The translations under genes and the position numbers were made by a program. From Aquicoccus sp. G2-2 (GTDB lineage: Bacteria; Pseudomonadota; Alphaproteobacteria; Rhodobacterales; Rhodobacteraceae), in contig NZ_JAYDCK010000003.1 of assembly GCF_034555965.1 (NCBI RefSeq), positions 1,674,001 to 1,738,000 on the forward strand: a stretch of 64,000 bases of DNA. Reading direction: 5' to 3'. Shown piece after piece: positions 55,365 through 64,000 of the stretch. Every line of letters starts with the position of its first letter. The stretch's first letter is position 1. Below the pieces are notes generated by a model. It saw only the letters and a program-made list of their open reading frames with translations, did not search any database and had not been told where the DNA came from.

Positions 55365-57041
55365 TCAGGACAAGCCTTCGACATCGCCTTTGGCGTTGAT
55401 CTTGATGCCCAGCGCCGAAGGCTTGCTTGGCAGGCCCGGCATGGTCATGATCTCACCGCAGATCACCACCACAAACCCCGCCCCCGCGCTTAGCCGCACT
55501 TCGCGCACCGGCACCGAATGGCCGGTGGGCGCGCCGCGCAGATTGGGGTCGGTCGAGAACGAATACTGCGTCTTGGCCATGCACACCGGCAGATGCCCGA
55601 AGCCCGCGTCTTCCCACTGTCTGAGTTGGGCGCGCACCTTCTTGTCGGCCAGCACCTCATCTGCGCGGTAGATGCGTTTGGCAATGGTCTCGATCTTTTC
55701 GAAAAGACCCATCTCGTCGGGATAAAGCGGGGCGAATTGCGACACGCCGCTATCGGCAATTTCCGCCACCCGCGTGGCCAGATCGACCGTGCCTTCGCCA
55801 CCCAGTTCCCAATGCCGGCACAGGATCGCTTCCGAACCCTGGCTTTGCGCATATTCTTTTACCGCCTCGATCTCTGCCGCTGTATCGGTCACGAAATGGT
55901 TGATCGCCACCACGACCGGCACCCCGAACGCCTTGAGGTTGCTGATATGCTGGCCAAGGTTCGGGCAGCCATCCTTGACCGCCTGCACGTTCTCCGGGCC
56001 AAGATCGGCCTTGGCGACGCCACCATTCATCTTCATCGCCCGCACCGTGGCCACCAGCACCACGCAATCGGGTCCAAGGCCCGCCTTGCGGCACTTGATG
56101 TTCATGAATTTCTCGGCCCCCAGATCGGCACCGAACCCGGCTTCTGTCACCACGTAATCGGCCAGCTTCAGCGCCGTTTTGGTTGCAATCACCGAGTTGC
56201 AGCCATGCGCGATATTGGCAAACGGCCCGCCATGCACGAAGGCCGGGTTATTCTCCAGCGTCTGCACCAGATTGGGCTGCATCGCGTCCTTCAACAGCAC
56301 CGTCATCGCCCCGTCCGCGCCAATGTCGCGGCAATAGATCGGCTCGCGCGCGCGGGTATAGGCCACGATAATCTCGCCCAGCCGCTTTTGCAGGTCGGTA
56401 AGGTCGGTCGAAAGACACAGGATCGCCATCACTTCCGAGGCGACAGTAATATCAAACCCGGTCTGGCGCGGGAACCCGTTGGAAACCCCGCCAAGGCTGG
56501 TAACGATATCGCGCAAGGCGCGGTCGTTCATGTCCATAACCCGGCGCCACACCACCCGGCGCTCATCAATCGCCAGCTCATTGCCCCAGTAAATATGGTT
56601 GTCGATCATCGCTGAAAGCAGGTTATGAGCACTTGTGATGGCGTGAAAATCGCCGGTGAAATGCAGGTTCATCTCCTCCATCGGCACCACCTGCGCATAA
56701 CCACCCCCGGCAGCCCCGCCCTTCATGCCGAAACACGGGCCAAGCGATGCCTCGCGGATACAGATCGCCGCTTTCTTGCCGATCTTGTTCAGCCCGTCAC
56801 CAAGCCCCACAGTCGTTGTCGTCTTGCCCTCGCCCGCCGGGGTCGGGTTGATCGCGGTCACAAGGATCAGCTTGCCGTTCTCGTTGCCCTGCACGCTCTG
56901 AATGAAATCCTGACTCACCTTGGCCTTGTCGTGGCCATAGGGCAGCAGATGGTCGCTTTCGATGCCCAGCTTGGCACCAACCTCCTGGATCGGGCGTTTC
57001 TTCGCTTCGCGGGCAATTTCGATGTCGGATTTATAGCTCAT
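55365..57041 (-). CDS. fhs: Formate-tetrahydrofolate ligase
   Basis: 558 aa from [27 protein letters not shown] (57041), with AGAAGG upstream. P-loop [25 protein letters not shown]; family blocks [86 protein letters not shown] and [23 protein letters not shown]-dependent formation of 10-formyl-THF from formate; in roseobacters linked to one-carbon oxidation. Complete. Confidence 0.97.
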   Translation of the reverse strand: MSYKSDIEIAREAKKRPIQEVGAKLGIESDHLLPYGHDKAKVSQDFIQSVQGNENGKLILVTAINPTPAGEGKTTTTVGLGDGLNKIGKKAAICIREASLGPCFGMKGGAAGGGYAQVVPMEEMNLHFTGDFHAITSAHNLLSAMIDNHIYWGNELAIDERRVVWRRVMDMNDRALRDIVTSLGGVSNGFPRQTGFDITVASEVMAILCLSTDLTDLQKRLGEIIVAYTRAREPIYCRDIGADGAMTVLLKDAMQPNLVQTLENNPAFVHGGPFANIAHGCNSVIATKTALKLADYVVTEAGFGADLGAEKFMNIKCRKAGLGPDCVVLVATVRAMKMNGGVAKADLGPENVQAVKDGCPNLGQHISNLKAFGVPVVVAINHFVTDTAAEIEAVKEYAQSQGSEAILCRHWELGGEGTVDLATRVAEIADSGVSQFAPLYPDEMGLFEKIETIAKRIYRADEVLADKKVRAQLRQWEDAGFGHLPVCMAKTQYSFSTDPNLRGAPTGHSVPVREVRLSAGAGFVVVICGEIMTMPGLPSKPSALGIKINAKGDVEGLS

Positions 57042-57183
57042 GGGGCGCGCACCTTCTGCTTCAGCCGTGGTGTTTTCACTGCTTTTTGCTATAGACCCCA
57101 CGCCGCCCCTTCATAAGGAGTGAATCCGACATTCTGACCGCCACAAGCGGCGAGCAGCCGCAGATCGTTTCGCATCGGAACGC

Positions 57184-57783
57184 TCAGGCGCGTCGCGCTG
57201 CCGCCAATCCCGGCCAAACCGGCTGATCGGGGATATGCAGCCTGAGTCGCGCACCTAGCGCAAGCGCGCCCGGTCGCTCTACCCAAGCCGTCACTCCGCG
57301 CCGCCCTGCGGCGGCCGCTTTGAAAAGCTTGCCCTTGCCGGGGTGTGCCGTCTCGATTTCCCGCGCGGTAAGGGCGCAGGGCCGGTTTTCCATATCAATC
57401 ACCAGCGTCGCGCCGCTCTCGGCCTGAAGCCGCGACGACGGCGGAACGCAGGTAAAATTCTCCAGCCCCCTGACCACCATAGACGCGCCAAGTAGCTGCG
57501 GTGACAGCGCCTCAAGGCCCATCATCTGCGCGATGGCGGCCAATTCTTCTTCCGCGAGGATCGAAAGCTGGCGCACATTGGCGATCTCGGTCTCTCTTGG
57601 GTGTTGTGACAACACGCGCGAACACGAAGGGCGGGTAAGCCCGCCATGCGCCTCGCCGCTGATCCCGCCCCAGTCCAAGCTCACCGCCTGCAACGGCTCA
57701 GAAGAAAGCGCCGCTGCACGGTCCGCCACCCGGCCCAGCCATGTGATTTCACAGTAATGATCGGTCGGTTTCAACGCCTGCAT
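57184..57783 (-). CDS. MOSC domain-containing protein
   Basis: 199 aa from MQALKPTDHYCEITWLGRVADRA (57783). MOSC core (molybdenum cofactor sulfurase C-terminal family): GLTRPSCSRV, REAIANVRQLSILAEEELA-like segment, LGLEALSPQLLGASMVVRGLENFTCVPPSSRL, VIDMENRPCAL, FKAAAAGRRGVTAWVERPG. MOSC proteins bind Moco or transfer sulfur. It begins 26 bases after the OmpA-like gene, so it may share that transcript, without evident functional link. Confidence 0.87.
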   Translation of the reverse strand: MQALKPTDHYCEITWLGRVADRAAALSSEPLQAVSLDWGGISGEAHGGLTRPSCSRVLSQHPRETEIANVRQLSILAEEELAAIAQMMGLEALSPQLLGASMVVRGLENFTCVPPSSRLQAESGATLVIDMENRPCALTAREIETAHPGKGKLFKAAAAGRRGVTAWVERPGALALGARLRLHIPDQPVWPGLAAARRA

Positions 57784-57809
57784 CGCGGCTCCCCTTGCGT
57801 TCCGGCGCC

Positions 57810-59823
57810 TCAGCGTTCCGTCATCTTCAACTCGATCCGGCGGTTCTGCGCGCGCGCCTCCGGGCTGTTGCCCGGTGCCACCGGCTGAAACTCCCCGAAC
57901 CCGTTGGCCGAAAGCCGATAGGGCGGAATACCAAGGCTGCTGGTCATATACCGAACCACCGAAAGCGCGCGCGCCTGACTCAATTCCCAATTATCGGCGA
58001 ATTCCCCACCCGGCAGAAGCGGTTGGTTGTCGGTGTGGCCATCGACCTGAATAACCCAATCAATGCTTTTGGGGATTTCCGCCGCCACCTGCTGCAAAAG
58101 ATCGGCAATCCGGGCAATCTGTTGTTTGCCCCCGGTTGAGAGATCGGCACTGCCCGGCGCGAACAGCACTTCAGAAGAAAACACGAAGCGATCCCCGACG
58201 ATCTTTACGCCGTCGCGGTTGCCCAACACGGCCCGCAACTTGCCGAAAAACTCCGAGCGGTATTTCTCAAGATCCTGATTTTTCGCCTCAAGCTGCGCTT
58301 TCTCGGCCTTGAGCCGTTTGGCCTCGGCCTCTTCCAGCATCCGGCGTTTGCGTTCTTCCGCCGCCGCGCGCGCCAACGCGGTGTTAAGATCGGTGCCAAG
58401 CGATTGAATCTGCACTTTCGCTGCCGCATCGCGGGCCTTGTAATCATCAAGCAACGCCTGCAACTGGCCCAACTGCCCCCGCAAGGCGGCAACCTGCTGG
58501 TTCAACACCGCCTGCTGGCGCTGTGCCTCGGTGGAAATCTCGGTCTGATCGTCCAGCGCATCTCTGGCCGCCGACAACAACGCCGCGCGGGTTTGCGCTT
58601 CGGTCATCTGTGCCTGCGCATCCTGCTCGGCAGCCAGCTTCGCAGCCAGTGCGGCGGCAAGCTTGCGGCGCAGCTCCGCCCGGTCGGTCGTGGTGGTCTG
58701 CTGCGTCGCCAGCAACGCCGCCAATCTTGACTCCAGCGCCTTGCGCTCGGCCTCGGCCTTTGCCTGCATCTTTTCCTGTGCGCCGCGCGCGGCTTTCACC
58801 TGCGCCAGCGCCGCAGCCAGCTTCGCCTCCAGCGTCGCACGGTCCGCATCAGCTTGGGTTTGTGTCTTTTCCTGTCCGGTCCGGGCCGCGTCCAACTGCA
58901 ACAATGCCGCCGCCAGCTTGTCTTCCAAAGCCTTGCGCGCAGCTTCGGCGCTGGCCTGCGTCTCGCCCTGTGCCTTTTCCGCCGCATCGGCCTTCAACAA
59001 TGCCGCCGCCAGCTCGTCTTCCAGATTATCCCCCGCCGATTGCGCTGCCGCCAGCATGGTCAGCGTCTCCTCGGCCTTCTTGCGCTGCGCCTCCAGCGTC
59101 AGCGTCATCGCGGTCAATTCGGCATCGGATTTCTTCAGCTTCTCGCGCAGCGCCGCCGCCGCCCTTGCCTCGACCAACCGATCGGCCTCCTTGGCGGAAA
59201 GCTTCTCTTGCAGGTCGGCCTTATCGGTCTTCAGATCGGCCAGCACCGCCTCCAGCGCCTCGCGCTTGGCCGCCGCCAGCCGGGCTGCCTGTGCGCCCGC
59301 GTCAATTTCATCGCGCGCCGTGGCCAGCGCAAGGTTCAGCGCCTCCTGCCGGGAGAGCAGTTCATCGCGCGTGTCCTTCAATCCGGCAATCGCCTGCCGG
59401 TCCTTGGCCTGTGCCGCCAGAAGCCCCGCCACCTGGTCTTCGAACGAGGCAATCCTGCCCTGCGCCGCATCCAGCTTGCCGCTCAGATCGGCGCGCTGTG
59501 CCGTGAGCGTGGCAATCAGCGCGGTTTGCTGCGCGGCCTTTTCACGGGCTGCATCAACGGTGCCCGTCAACGTGCCAACCTGCGCCTTGAGATCGCTGGC
59601 GCGGCTCCGCTCCAGCCCCAATGCCTTGCTCAGTGCGGACACTTCAGAGGACAGCGAATCAAGCTTGCTTTCCTGCCCGTCGATTGTTTCGCTCAGCACG
59701 AACTGCACCACCATGAAGATGGTCAGCACGAACATCAGCACCAGCAAAAGCCCGGTCATCGCGTCCACGAAACCCGGCCAGATCGACGCGTGAACCCGGC
59801 TCCCCCCGGCGCGACAAAGCCAT
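57810..59823 (-). CDS. MotB/OmpA-like envelope protein with long coiled coil, start region frameshifted
   Basis: About 670 aa. Intended N-terminus MALSRR..RVHASIWPGFVDAMTGLLLVLMFVLTIFMVVQF: one membrane helix with the MotB-type proton-channel aspartate in FVDAMTG. About 470 residues of alanine/glutamate/lysine-rich coiled coil follow, including a three-fold 32-residue repeat. The C-terminal OmpA/MotB peptidoglycan domain is PGSADLSTGGKQQIARIADLL, VDGHTDNQPLLPG, LSQARALSVVRYMTSSLG, YRLSANGFGEFQPVAPG, RRIELKMTE. ATG 59823 and the helix are in different frames across C6 59802-59807; two more bases (or one fewer) join them. As read, translation would start at GTG 59768. Paired with the MotA/TolQ-like gene. 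Confidence 0.83.
58728..59015 (-). repeat. Three tandem 96-bp (32-residue) coding repeats
   Basis: In the coiled coil, units beginning ELAAALLKADAAEK, KLAAALLQLDAART and KLAAALAQVKAARG follow each other at exactly 32 residues, with shared positions (xLAAAL.....AA....E..Q..A.A.R..LE.). A fourth copy begins RLAALLAT and breaks off. Confidence 0.85.
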
Positions 59824-61030
59824 GTTCAGCCCCCTCGCCGCCGTCGCTATCGCCGGTTTTGAAAACACGCGGCTTGTCACGCTTGCCCAACACCTTGACC
59901 AACGCGTTGATATCGGCGCGCATCTCGGCCATGGTTTCTTGCCGTCCGGCGCTGATTTCCTCCAGAATGCGCAGCATCTGCACGTCGATTGAGCGCAGCC
60001 GCATCCGGCTTTCCGCGTCAATCCCGCCACCATCACTGCTGTTCTCCTCACGGCGGCGCATCTGGTCAAGCAGCGCCTCCTGCCCTTCGGCCACCCGCAT
60101 CAGCGCGGTGTTGATCGGGTTTTCATTGCTCATCCGATGAGTCATCCGCTCGATCGAATCCGCCAGATGGCTAAGCTTTTCATCCACCTTGGCGCGGCTG
60201 ACCTCGGAATGAGTGAAAATGTCCTGCAAATCGGTCAACTGATCGGCCATCGTATCGGCCAGCGCCCCGATCAATGCCGTTTCCGCGTTCTCGCCATCGC
60301 CACTGGCAAAACCCAGCCGGGTGATCGAAGAAAGCCATTCCTCCAACTCGCGGTAAAACCGGTTCTGGCCATGCCCCGCCAGCAGCTCCAGCAACCCAAC
60401 GATCAACGAGCCGCTCAGGCCCAGCAACGATGAAGCAAACGCCACCCCCATGCCGCCCAGCTGGCTTTCCAGCCCGGTCATCAGCCGCTTGAAAATATCG
60501 GTGGCTTGCTCGCCATCCCGCGGGGCAAGGCTGCGGATGGTATCGACCACCGCAGGCACCGTCGTCGCCAGCCCGTAAAACGTGCCCAGCAGGCCAAGAA
60601 AGATCAGGAAATTGGTGATATAGCGGGTGATCTCGCGCTCTTCATCAATCCGCAAGGCAACCGAATCAAGGATCGAGCGCGCCGAGGCAGAAGAAATCTG
60701 CATCTTCGCCCCGCGCCCGCGCATCAGTGTCGCCAGCGGCGCCAAAAGCTGCGGCGCGCGCAACCCGTCCGCGCGGTCGTTGGTGAAGGCTTCGATCCAT
60801 CGGGCCGACCGTGACAGTTGAAACGCCTGCCAGAAGCACGCCAGCAGCCCGATGAAGAACACGAAAACGATGAAGCCGTTAAGATAGGGATTGGCAAGAA
60901 ACACCGGCAACACGCGCGGCAGCGCAAAGAACACCCCCACGCCTGCCAAAACAAGCACGGCGAGCATCATCACGATCTGACGCACTGGACGGGAAAACTG
61001 CGGCTCGGCCTCGTGGTCTGGCTGGTCCAT
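59756..61030 (-). CDS. MotA/TolQ/ExbB-like proton channel protein
   Basis: From MDQPDHEAEPQFSRPVRQ (61030), with AGGAG upstream. Two N-terminal helices (VMMLAVLVLAGVGVFFALPRVLP and FIVFVFFIGLLACFWQ), then the MotA/ExbB domain ITRYITNFLIFLGLLGTFYGLATTVPAVVDTI and GGMGVAFASSLLGLSGSLIVGLLELL. A soluble C-terminal tail follows. As sequenced the stop is at 59756, deep inside the next gene. If C5 59830-59834 were six, the protein would end GEGG at TGA 59828-59826, two bases before the partner ATG, the arrangement expected. Forms a stator-like complex with the coiled-coil MotB-like protein. Confidence 0.87.
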   Translation of the reverse strand: MDQPDHEAEPQFSRPVRQIVMMLAVLVLAGVGVFFALPRVLPVFLANPYLNGFIVFVFFIGLLACFWQAFQLSRSARWIEAFTNDRADGLRAPQLLAPLATLMRGRGAKMQISSASARSILDSVALRIDEEREITRYITNFLIFLGLLGTFYGLATTVPAVVDTIRSLAPRDGEQATDIFKRLMTGLESQLGGMGVAFASSLLGLSGSLIVGLLELLAGHGQNRFYRELEEWLSSITRLGFASGDGENAETALIGALADTMADQLTDLQDIFTHSEVSRAKVDEKLSHLADSIERMTHRMSNENPINTALMRVAEGQEALLDQMRRREENSSDGGGIDAESRMRLRSIDVQMLRILEEISAGRQETMAEMRADINALVKVLGKRDKPRVFKTGDSDGGEGAEHGFVAPGGAGFTRRSGRVSWTR

Positions 61031-61312
61031 GTGGCCCGGCTCCTGACACAATTGTTGTTTGTGCGCGGATGATAAGGGCAAGGCGAGGCAGTGCCAAGGA
61101 GAATGCCACGGCGTCTTTTGCGCTGCCACGCGCGCAGGCCCGATCCCTGAAACCAAGGCCCGCCCGGCGCCTTGCACGGGCATCAAACCGGCATCAATAA
61201 CAGTGCGCCAGCCGCCCAAACCCTGATGGGGCAGCGCCCGAACCGCCGCGTTGGGCCGGGCACCGGCATTTCGAATTTGGGCCTGCAATTGCTGGCAACT
61301 GGCACCTGCGCC

Positions 61313-61843
61313 CTAAAGGCCCATCATCTTCACCCGGCGCGCCAGCCAGGCAAGCTCCGGGTCATGCAAGCCAAGCTCGCCCAGCTGGTCCGCCGTCTTG
61401 AACAGATACTCATCATTGCGCCCCATGCCGCCTTCGGCCCGCGCGATGATCCGCGCCTGTTCTTCCAGATCAAGCCCACCGCAATATTGCACATGCTCAG
61501 GGTCGACCACGTAAACCAACGCCTCGACAATCCGGCCATCCGACAGGATCACCTGCAAATTGCGCTCAAGATAGGCCGAGGAAATCAACTCACGTTCGCG
61601 CAGGTAAGCCAGCACGGCGTCTTCCTCATCCGCCGCCACCCGCAGCGCAACCCCCTCGCAGGTGTGCCCCTCCCGCTCATCCAGCGCCAGCACCAACCCC
61701 GGCACGGCTTCGGTGCCGCGATGATGGATCGAGCGCATACAAAACGAGCGGCGATATCCCGGCAGCCGCGCCAACAGCTTCTCGCTAACCTCGAAACCGG
61801 GGTTCCAGACCAACGATCCATACCCGAATACCCACATCGCCAT
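61313..61843 (-). CDS. Gamma-glutamylcyclotransferase (ChaC type)
   Basis: 176 aa from MAMWVFGYGSLVWNPGFEVSE (61843). The GYGSLVW substrate loop is diagnostic. Next come RSFCMRSIHHRGTEAVPGLVLALD, CEGVALRV and EDAVLAYLRERELIS (with the catalytic Glu region YLREREL), then YVVDPEHVQYCGGLDLEEQARIIARAEGGMGRNDEYL. Degrades glutathione to 5-oxoproline and Cys-Gly. ATG 61837 is an alternative start. Divergent from the DUF2125 gene. Confidence 0.93.
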   Translation of the reverse strand: MAMWVFGYGSLVWNPGFEVSEKLLARLPGYRRSFCMRSIHHRGTEAVPGLVLALDEREGHTCEGVALRVAADEEDAVLAYLRERELISSAYLERNLQVILSDGRIVEALVYVVDPEHVQYCGGLDLEEQARIIARAEGGMGRNDEYLFKTADQLGELGLHDPELAWLARRVKMMGL

Positions 61844-61923
61844 TATGCCCGCCCTTGCCGTCTGGTCCTTCTGCATTCGCGCCTGTAAACACCAATGCAA
61901 AGCGGCTGGGAAGGGAAAATGCC

Positions 61924-62922
61924 ATGAAACGTCTGCTCGCGATTATCCTGATCGCCGCCGCCGCATGGTCGGGCTATTGGTATATCGCCCAGAGCAGCGC
62001 GCGCGCCGGGTTTGAACGCTGGTTCGCGCAGCGCCGCGCCGAAGGCTGGCAGGCCGATTATGCCGCGCTCAGCATGGCGGGCTATCCCAACCGGGTCGAT
62101 GCGACGTTCGAAAAACCCATCCTCGCCGATCCCGAAACCGGCCTTGGCTGGGAAGCGCCCGATTTCCATATCTACGCGCTCAGCTACAAGCCCAGCCAAC
62201 TGATCGTGTCTTGGCCCGAACAGCAGAAAATCTTCACACCCGAGGCCAGCTATACCATCTCAAGCCGCGACATGGGGGCCAGCATCGTCATGGCGCCCAA
62301 GCCGAAACTGCCGCTTCAACGCGCCAATCTGGTGTCCAAGGCAATGGCCATCGAAGCCCCCGGCGGGACAACCACACTTGACGGCTTGCAAGTGGCGTTC
62401 GATCTGGTGCCCGGCACGACGCAGGATTACCGCATCGGTCTTAACGCCGATGGCTATGCCCCGCCGCTGCCTGCCGGTCTTACCCTGCAAACCGGCGGTC
62501 AGGTGCCCCAACAGCTCGACGCGCTGAAAGCCGATCTCACCGTCAGCTTCTCGCGCCCGTGGGACATCACCGCATTGCAAGACAACCGCCCACAACCGAC
62601 CCGGATCAAGGTAAAACTGGCCGAGGCCAAATGGGGTGCGCTTGAACTGGCACTGGCGGGCGATCTCACAATCGACGCGCGCGGGCATCCCACCGGCGCG
62701 CTGACGCTCAAGGCGCGCAACTGGCGCGACATACTGGCATTGGCGCGCGAGCTTGGCTGGCTGCCCGCCGCATGGCTCGATACAACGGAACAGGCGCTCA
62801 GCCTCGCCGCACAGCTTTCGGGCAATCAACGCACACTCGATCTGCCGCTGACATTCACGCCCACAGGTGTTTCGCTCGGCCCGGTGCCACTTGGCCCATC
62901 GCCGGTGCTACGCCTGCGCTGA
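61924..62922 (+). CDS. DUF2125 domain-containing protein
   Basis: 332 aa. Start MKRLLAIILIAAAAWSGYWYIAQSSARAGFERWFAQRRAEGWQADYAALSMAGYPNRVDATF, with a single N-terminal helix or uncleaved signal anchor and the conserved FP/YPNR motif of DUF2125. The rest is beta-rich and periplasmic in pattern. GGGAAAATGCC precedes the ATG at 61924. Function unknown; widely conserved in alphaproteobacteria. Confidence 0.9.
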   Translation: MKRLLAIILIAAAAWSGYWYIAQSSARAGFERWFAQRRAEGWQADYAALSMAGYPNRVDATFEKPILADPETGLGWEAPDFHIYALSYKPSQLIVSWPEQQKIFTPEASYTISSRDMGASIVMAPKPKLPLQRANLVSKAMAIEAPGGTTTLDGLQVAFDLVPGTTQDYRIGLNADGYAPPLPAGLTLQTGGQVPQQLDALKADLTVSFSRPWDITALQDNRPQPTRIKVKLAEAKWGALELALAGDLTIDARGHPTGALTLKARNWRDILALARELGWLPAAWLDTTEQALSLAAQLSGNQRTLDLPLTFTPTGVSLGPVPLGPSPVLRLR

Positions 62923-62925
62923 GGC

Positions 62926-63543
62926 TCAGTTCGAGGAAAGCCGCGTCGGGCGGCGATAGAAATAATGCACCCCGATCGAAGCTGTTCGCTTGAACTTGCG
63001 CGCCCATGACGGGCGCACGGCGCGGGTGTGATAATAGGTTGCCCCATGGGTCAGCGCGCGCGGCGCACCGGCCAGCATCAACTTGGCGACCTTGCCCACT
63101 TCGGCATAGGCCGCATGTTCGTGGATCACATCCTTGTAACCATCGCAGGTATAGGTGAACTGACAGGCATAGCGCCGCCCGGTGCCTTGCTTGATCACGC
63201 TGCAAACCGAGTTGGGAAACAGGCGGCTGTCCACTCGGTTAAGGATCACCTCTGCCACCGCAAACTGGCCTTTGATGCTCTCGCCGCGCGCTTCGAAATA
63301 AAGCGCCTCGGAAAGGCAGCGCCATTGCGCGCCGCCGGTGGCTTTCGGCTGAGCGTTGACGAACGCCTTTGAATAACTGATCCCGCCCACACCGGTTGGC
63401 CGCTTCAGCAATATGTCAAGCTGTGCCGACGGAATAGCACCAAGCGCGCGTTTTTCGCGGCTTACCAACTGGCGCACCGAGGCATCCGCCCAGACCGGAC
63501 TGCCCAGCACAAGGCATAGGAATATCATCATCAACCGTTGCAT
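62926..63543 (-). CDS. Cell wall hydrolase (SleB/Hydrolase_2)
   Basis: 205 aa, exported (MQRLMMIFLCLVLGSPVWADA). The catalytic domain WRCLSEALYFEARGESIKGQFAVAEVILNRVDSRLFPNSVCSVIKQ contains the lytic transglycosylase-type glutamate in ALYFEARGE. Further blocks are ACQFTYTCDG and ALTHGATYYHTRAVRPSWARKFKRTASIGVHYFYR. Cuts peptidoglycan glycan strands. Convergent with DUF2125, three bases apart. Confidence 0.92.
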   Translation of the reverse strand: MQRLMMIFLCLVLGSPVWADASVRQLVSREKRALGAIPSAQLDILLKRPTGVGGISYSKAFVNAQPKATGGAQWRCLSEALYFEARGESIKGQFAVAEVILNRVDSRLFPNSVCSVIKQGTGRRYACQFTYTCDGYKDVIHEHAAYAEVGKVAKLMLAGAPRALTHGATYYHTRAVRPSWARKFKRTASIGVHYFYRRPTRLSSN

Positions 63544-63726
63544 TTGAAAGCCCCCAAGGCAGCATAAACTTCACGCGCGAAATAAACTTCGCGCGCTAAG
63601 CGGCGGTTTTTAATAAAATTTAACGACTACGTCCAGCCCTAGGCGATTCGCCCGCTGGAAGGGGCGGATTCGTGCCACCCCACTTTTATGTGCCGCCACA
63701 TGATCTGGAAGCGCGGTAAAAGCAGC

Positions 63727-64000
63727 CTACCCGATCTTGTCTTTCACGGCGAGTTGGGCTGCGGCAAGACGCGCCACCGGAACCCGGAACGGGGAGCAGG
63801 AAACATAATCGAATCCCACCGCGCGGAAGAATTCTATTGATTCGGGGCTGCCGCCATGTTCGCCGCAAACCGACAGCGTCAGATCCGGGCGCGCCGCCCG
63901 CCCACGCTCTGCGCCGACCTTCAAAAGTTCGCCCACGCCGTCAACGTCGAACGTATGAAACGGATCCTCGGGATAAACCCCCTTTTGCACGTATTCCGAC
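63727..64000 (-). CDS. ppdK: Pyruvate phosphate dikinase, C-terminal end (cut by window)
   Basis: The last 90 codons, open beyond the window edge. LTLSVCGEHGGSPESIEFFRAVGFDYVSCSPFRVPVARLAAAQLAVKDKIG is the PEP/pyruvate-binding C-terminal end of PpdK, with the catalytic cysteine in VCGEHGG. Interconverts pyruvate, ATP and phosphate with PEP, AMP and pyrophosphate. Confidence 0.9.
   Translation of the reverse strand, partial: SEYVQKGVYPEDPFHTFDVDGVGELLKVGAERGRAARPDLTLSVCGEHGGSPESIEFFRAVGFDYVSCSPFRVPVARLAAAQLAVKDKIG

Noticed and set aside
57042-57183. Riboswitch upstream of fhs/folD
   Set aside because: The short leader shows no conserved pairing that I recognise as a known riboswitch.

Overview
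The window is GC-rich, densely coded alphaproteobacterial chromosome, most likely from the Rhodobacterales (Roseobacter/Rhodobacteraceae). The clues are an NDUFS4-type complex I accessory subunit, an aa3-type cytochrome oxidase subunit I, a FolB with a long C-terminal extension, the hisC-tyrA-extensin-like overlap operon and two Hint-domain proteins. This placement is inference from gene content; no search was run.

Layout. 1-4.6 kb: a cut-off MFS exporter, a zinc alcohol dehydrogenase, an enolase-superfamily dehydratase, and a frameshifted CobW-type GTPase next to tRNA-Arg(UCU). 4.7-7 kb: a leftward pair made of an HlyC-like lysine acyltransferase and a VCBS-Hint protein, then the complex I subunit. 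7-21 kb: uvrB with an AT-rich membrane gene behind it, a sugar isomerase overlapping glpD, a stress protein, a large beta-helix protein, yqeY, carA and a twice-frameshifted GspE_N/GT2 glycosyltransferase. 21-38 kb is mostly core metabolism: a GntR regulator, a HAD phosphatase, a UbiH-type hydroxylase, an aminotransferase, two Lrp regulators divergent from ilvC, the operon folB-folP-glmM, the operon hisC-tyrA-extensin-like, rpsD with a clear terminator, a second Hint protein and an LpxR-like deacylase. 38.5-41.8 kb: a rightward run of DUF5602, cupredoxin, ECF sigma factor, DUF2945, DUF488 and a ferredoxin-NADP reductase-like gene.

41.85-47.74 kb looks like inserted DNA. It is flanked by direct copies of part of a terminator hairpin and carries less GC-rich genes (membrane protein, methyltransferase, OsmC, tautomerase, HxlR regulator), an IS110 element and a porin-like protein. 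It lies between the reductase and ctaD. 49.7-53.5 kb: a strong promoter with a palindrome at its start site drives DUF6522, a 51-aa membrane protein and an AhpD-like gene; then tRNA-Ser(GCU), a HEPN gene with an overlapping partner, and a decayed pdeM. 53.5-64 kb: a LytTR membrane regulator, folD and fhs (one-carbon metabolism), a MotA/MotB-like envelope pair with a MOSC protein, ChaC, DUF2125, a SleB-type wall hydrolase and the end of pyruvate phosphate dikinase.

A technical theme runs through the window. At least five -1 frameshifts, and probably seven indels, fall in runs of C/G or T, most of them five C where six would restore the protein. Most of these look like homopolymer undercalls in the assembly. 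pdeM is different because its metal-binding residues are also lost, so it is probably genuinely decayed. No rRNA, CRISPR array, prophage or complete integrative element with an integrase was seen.
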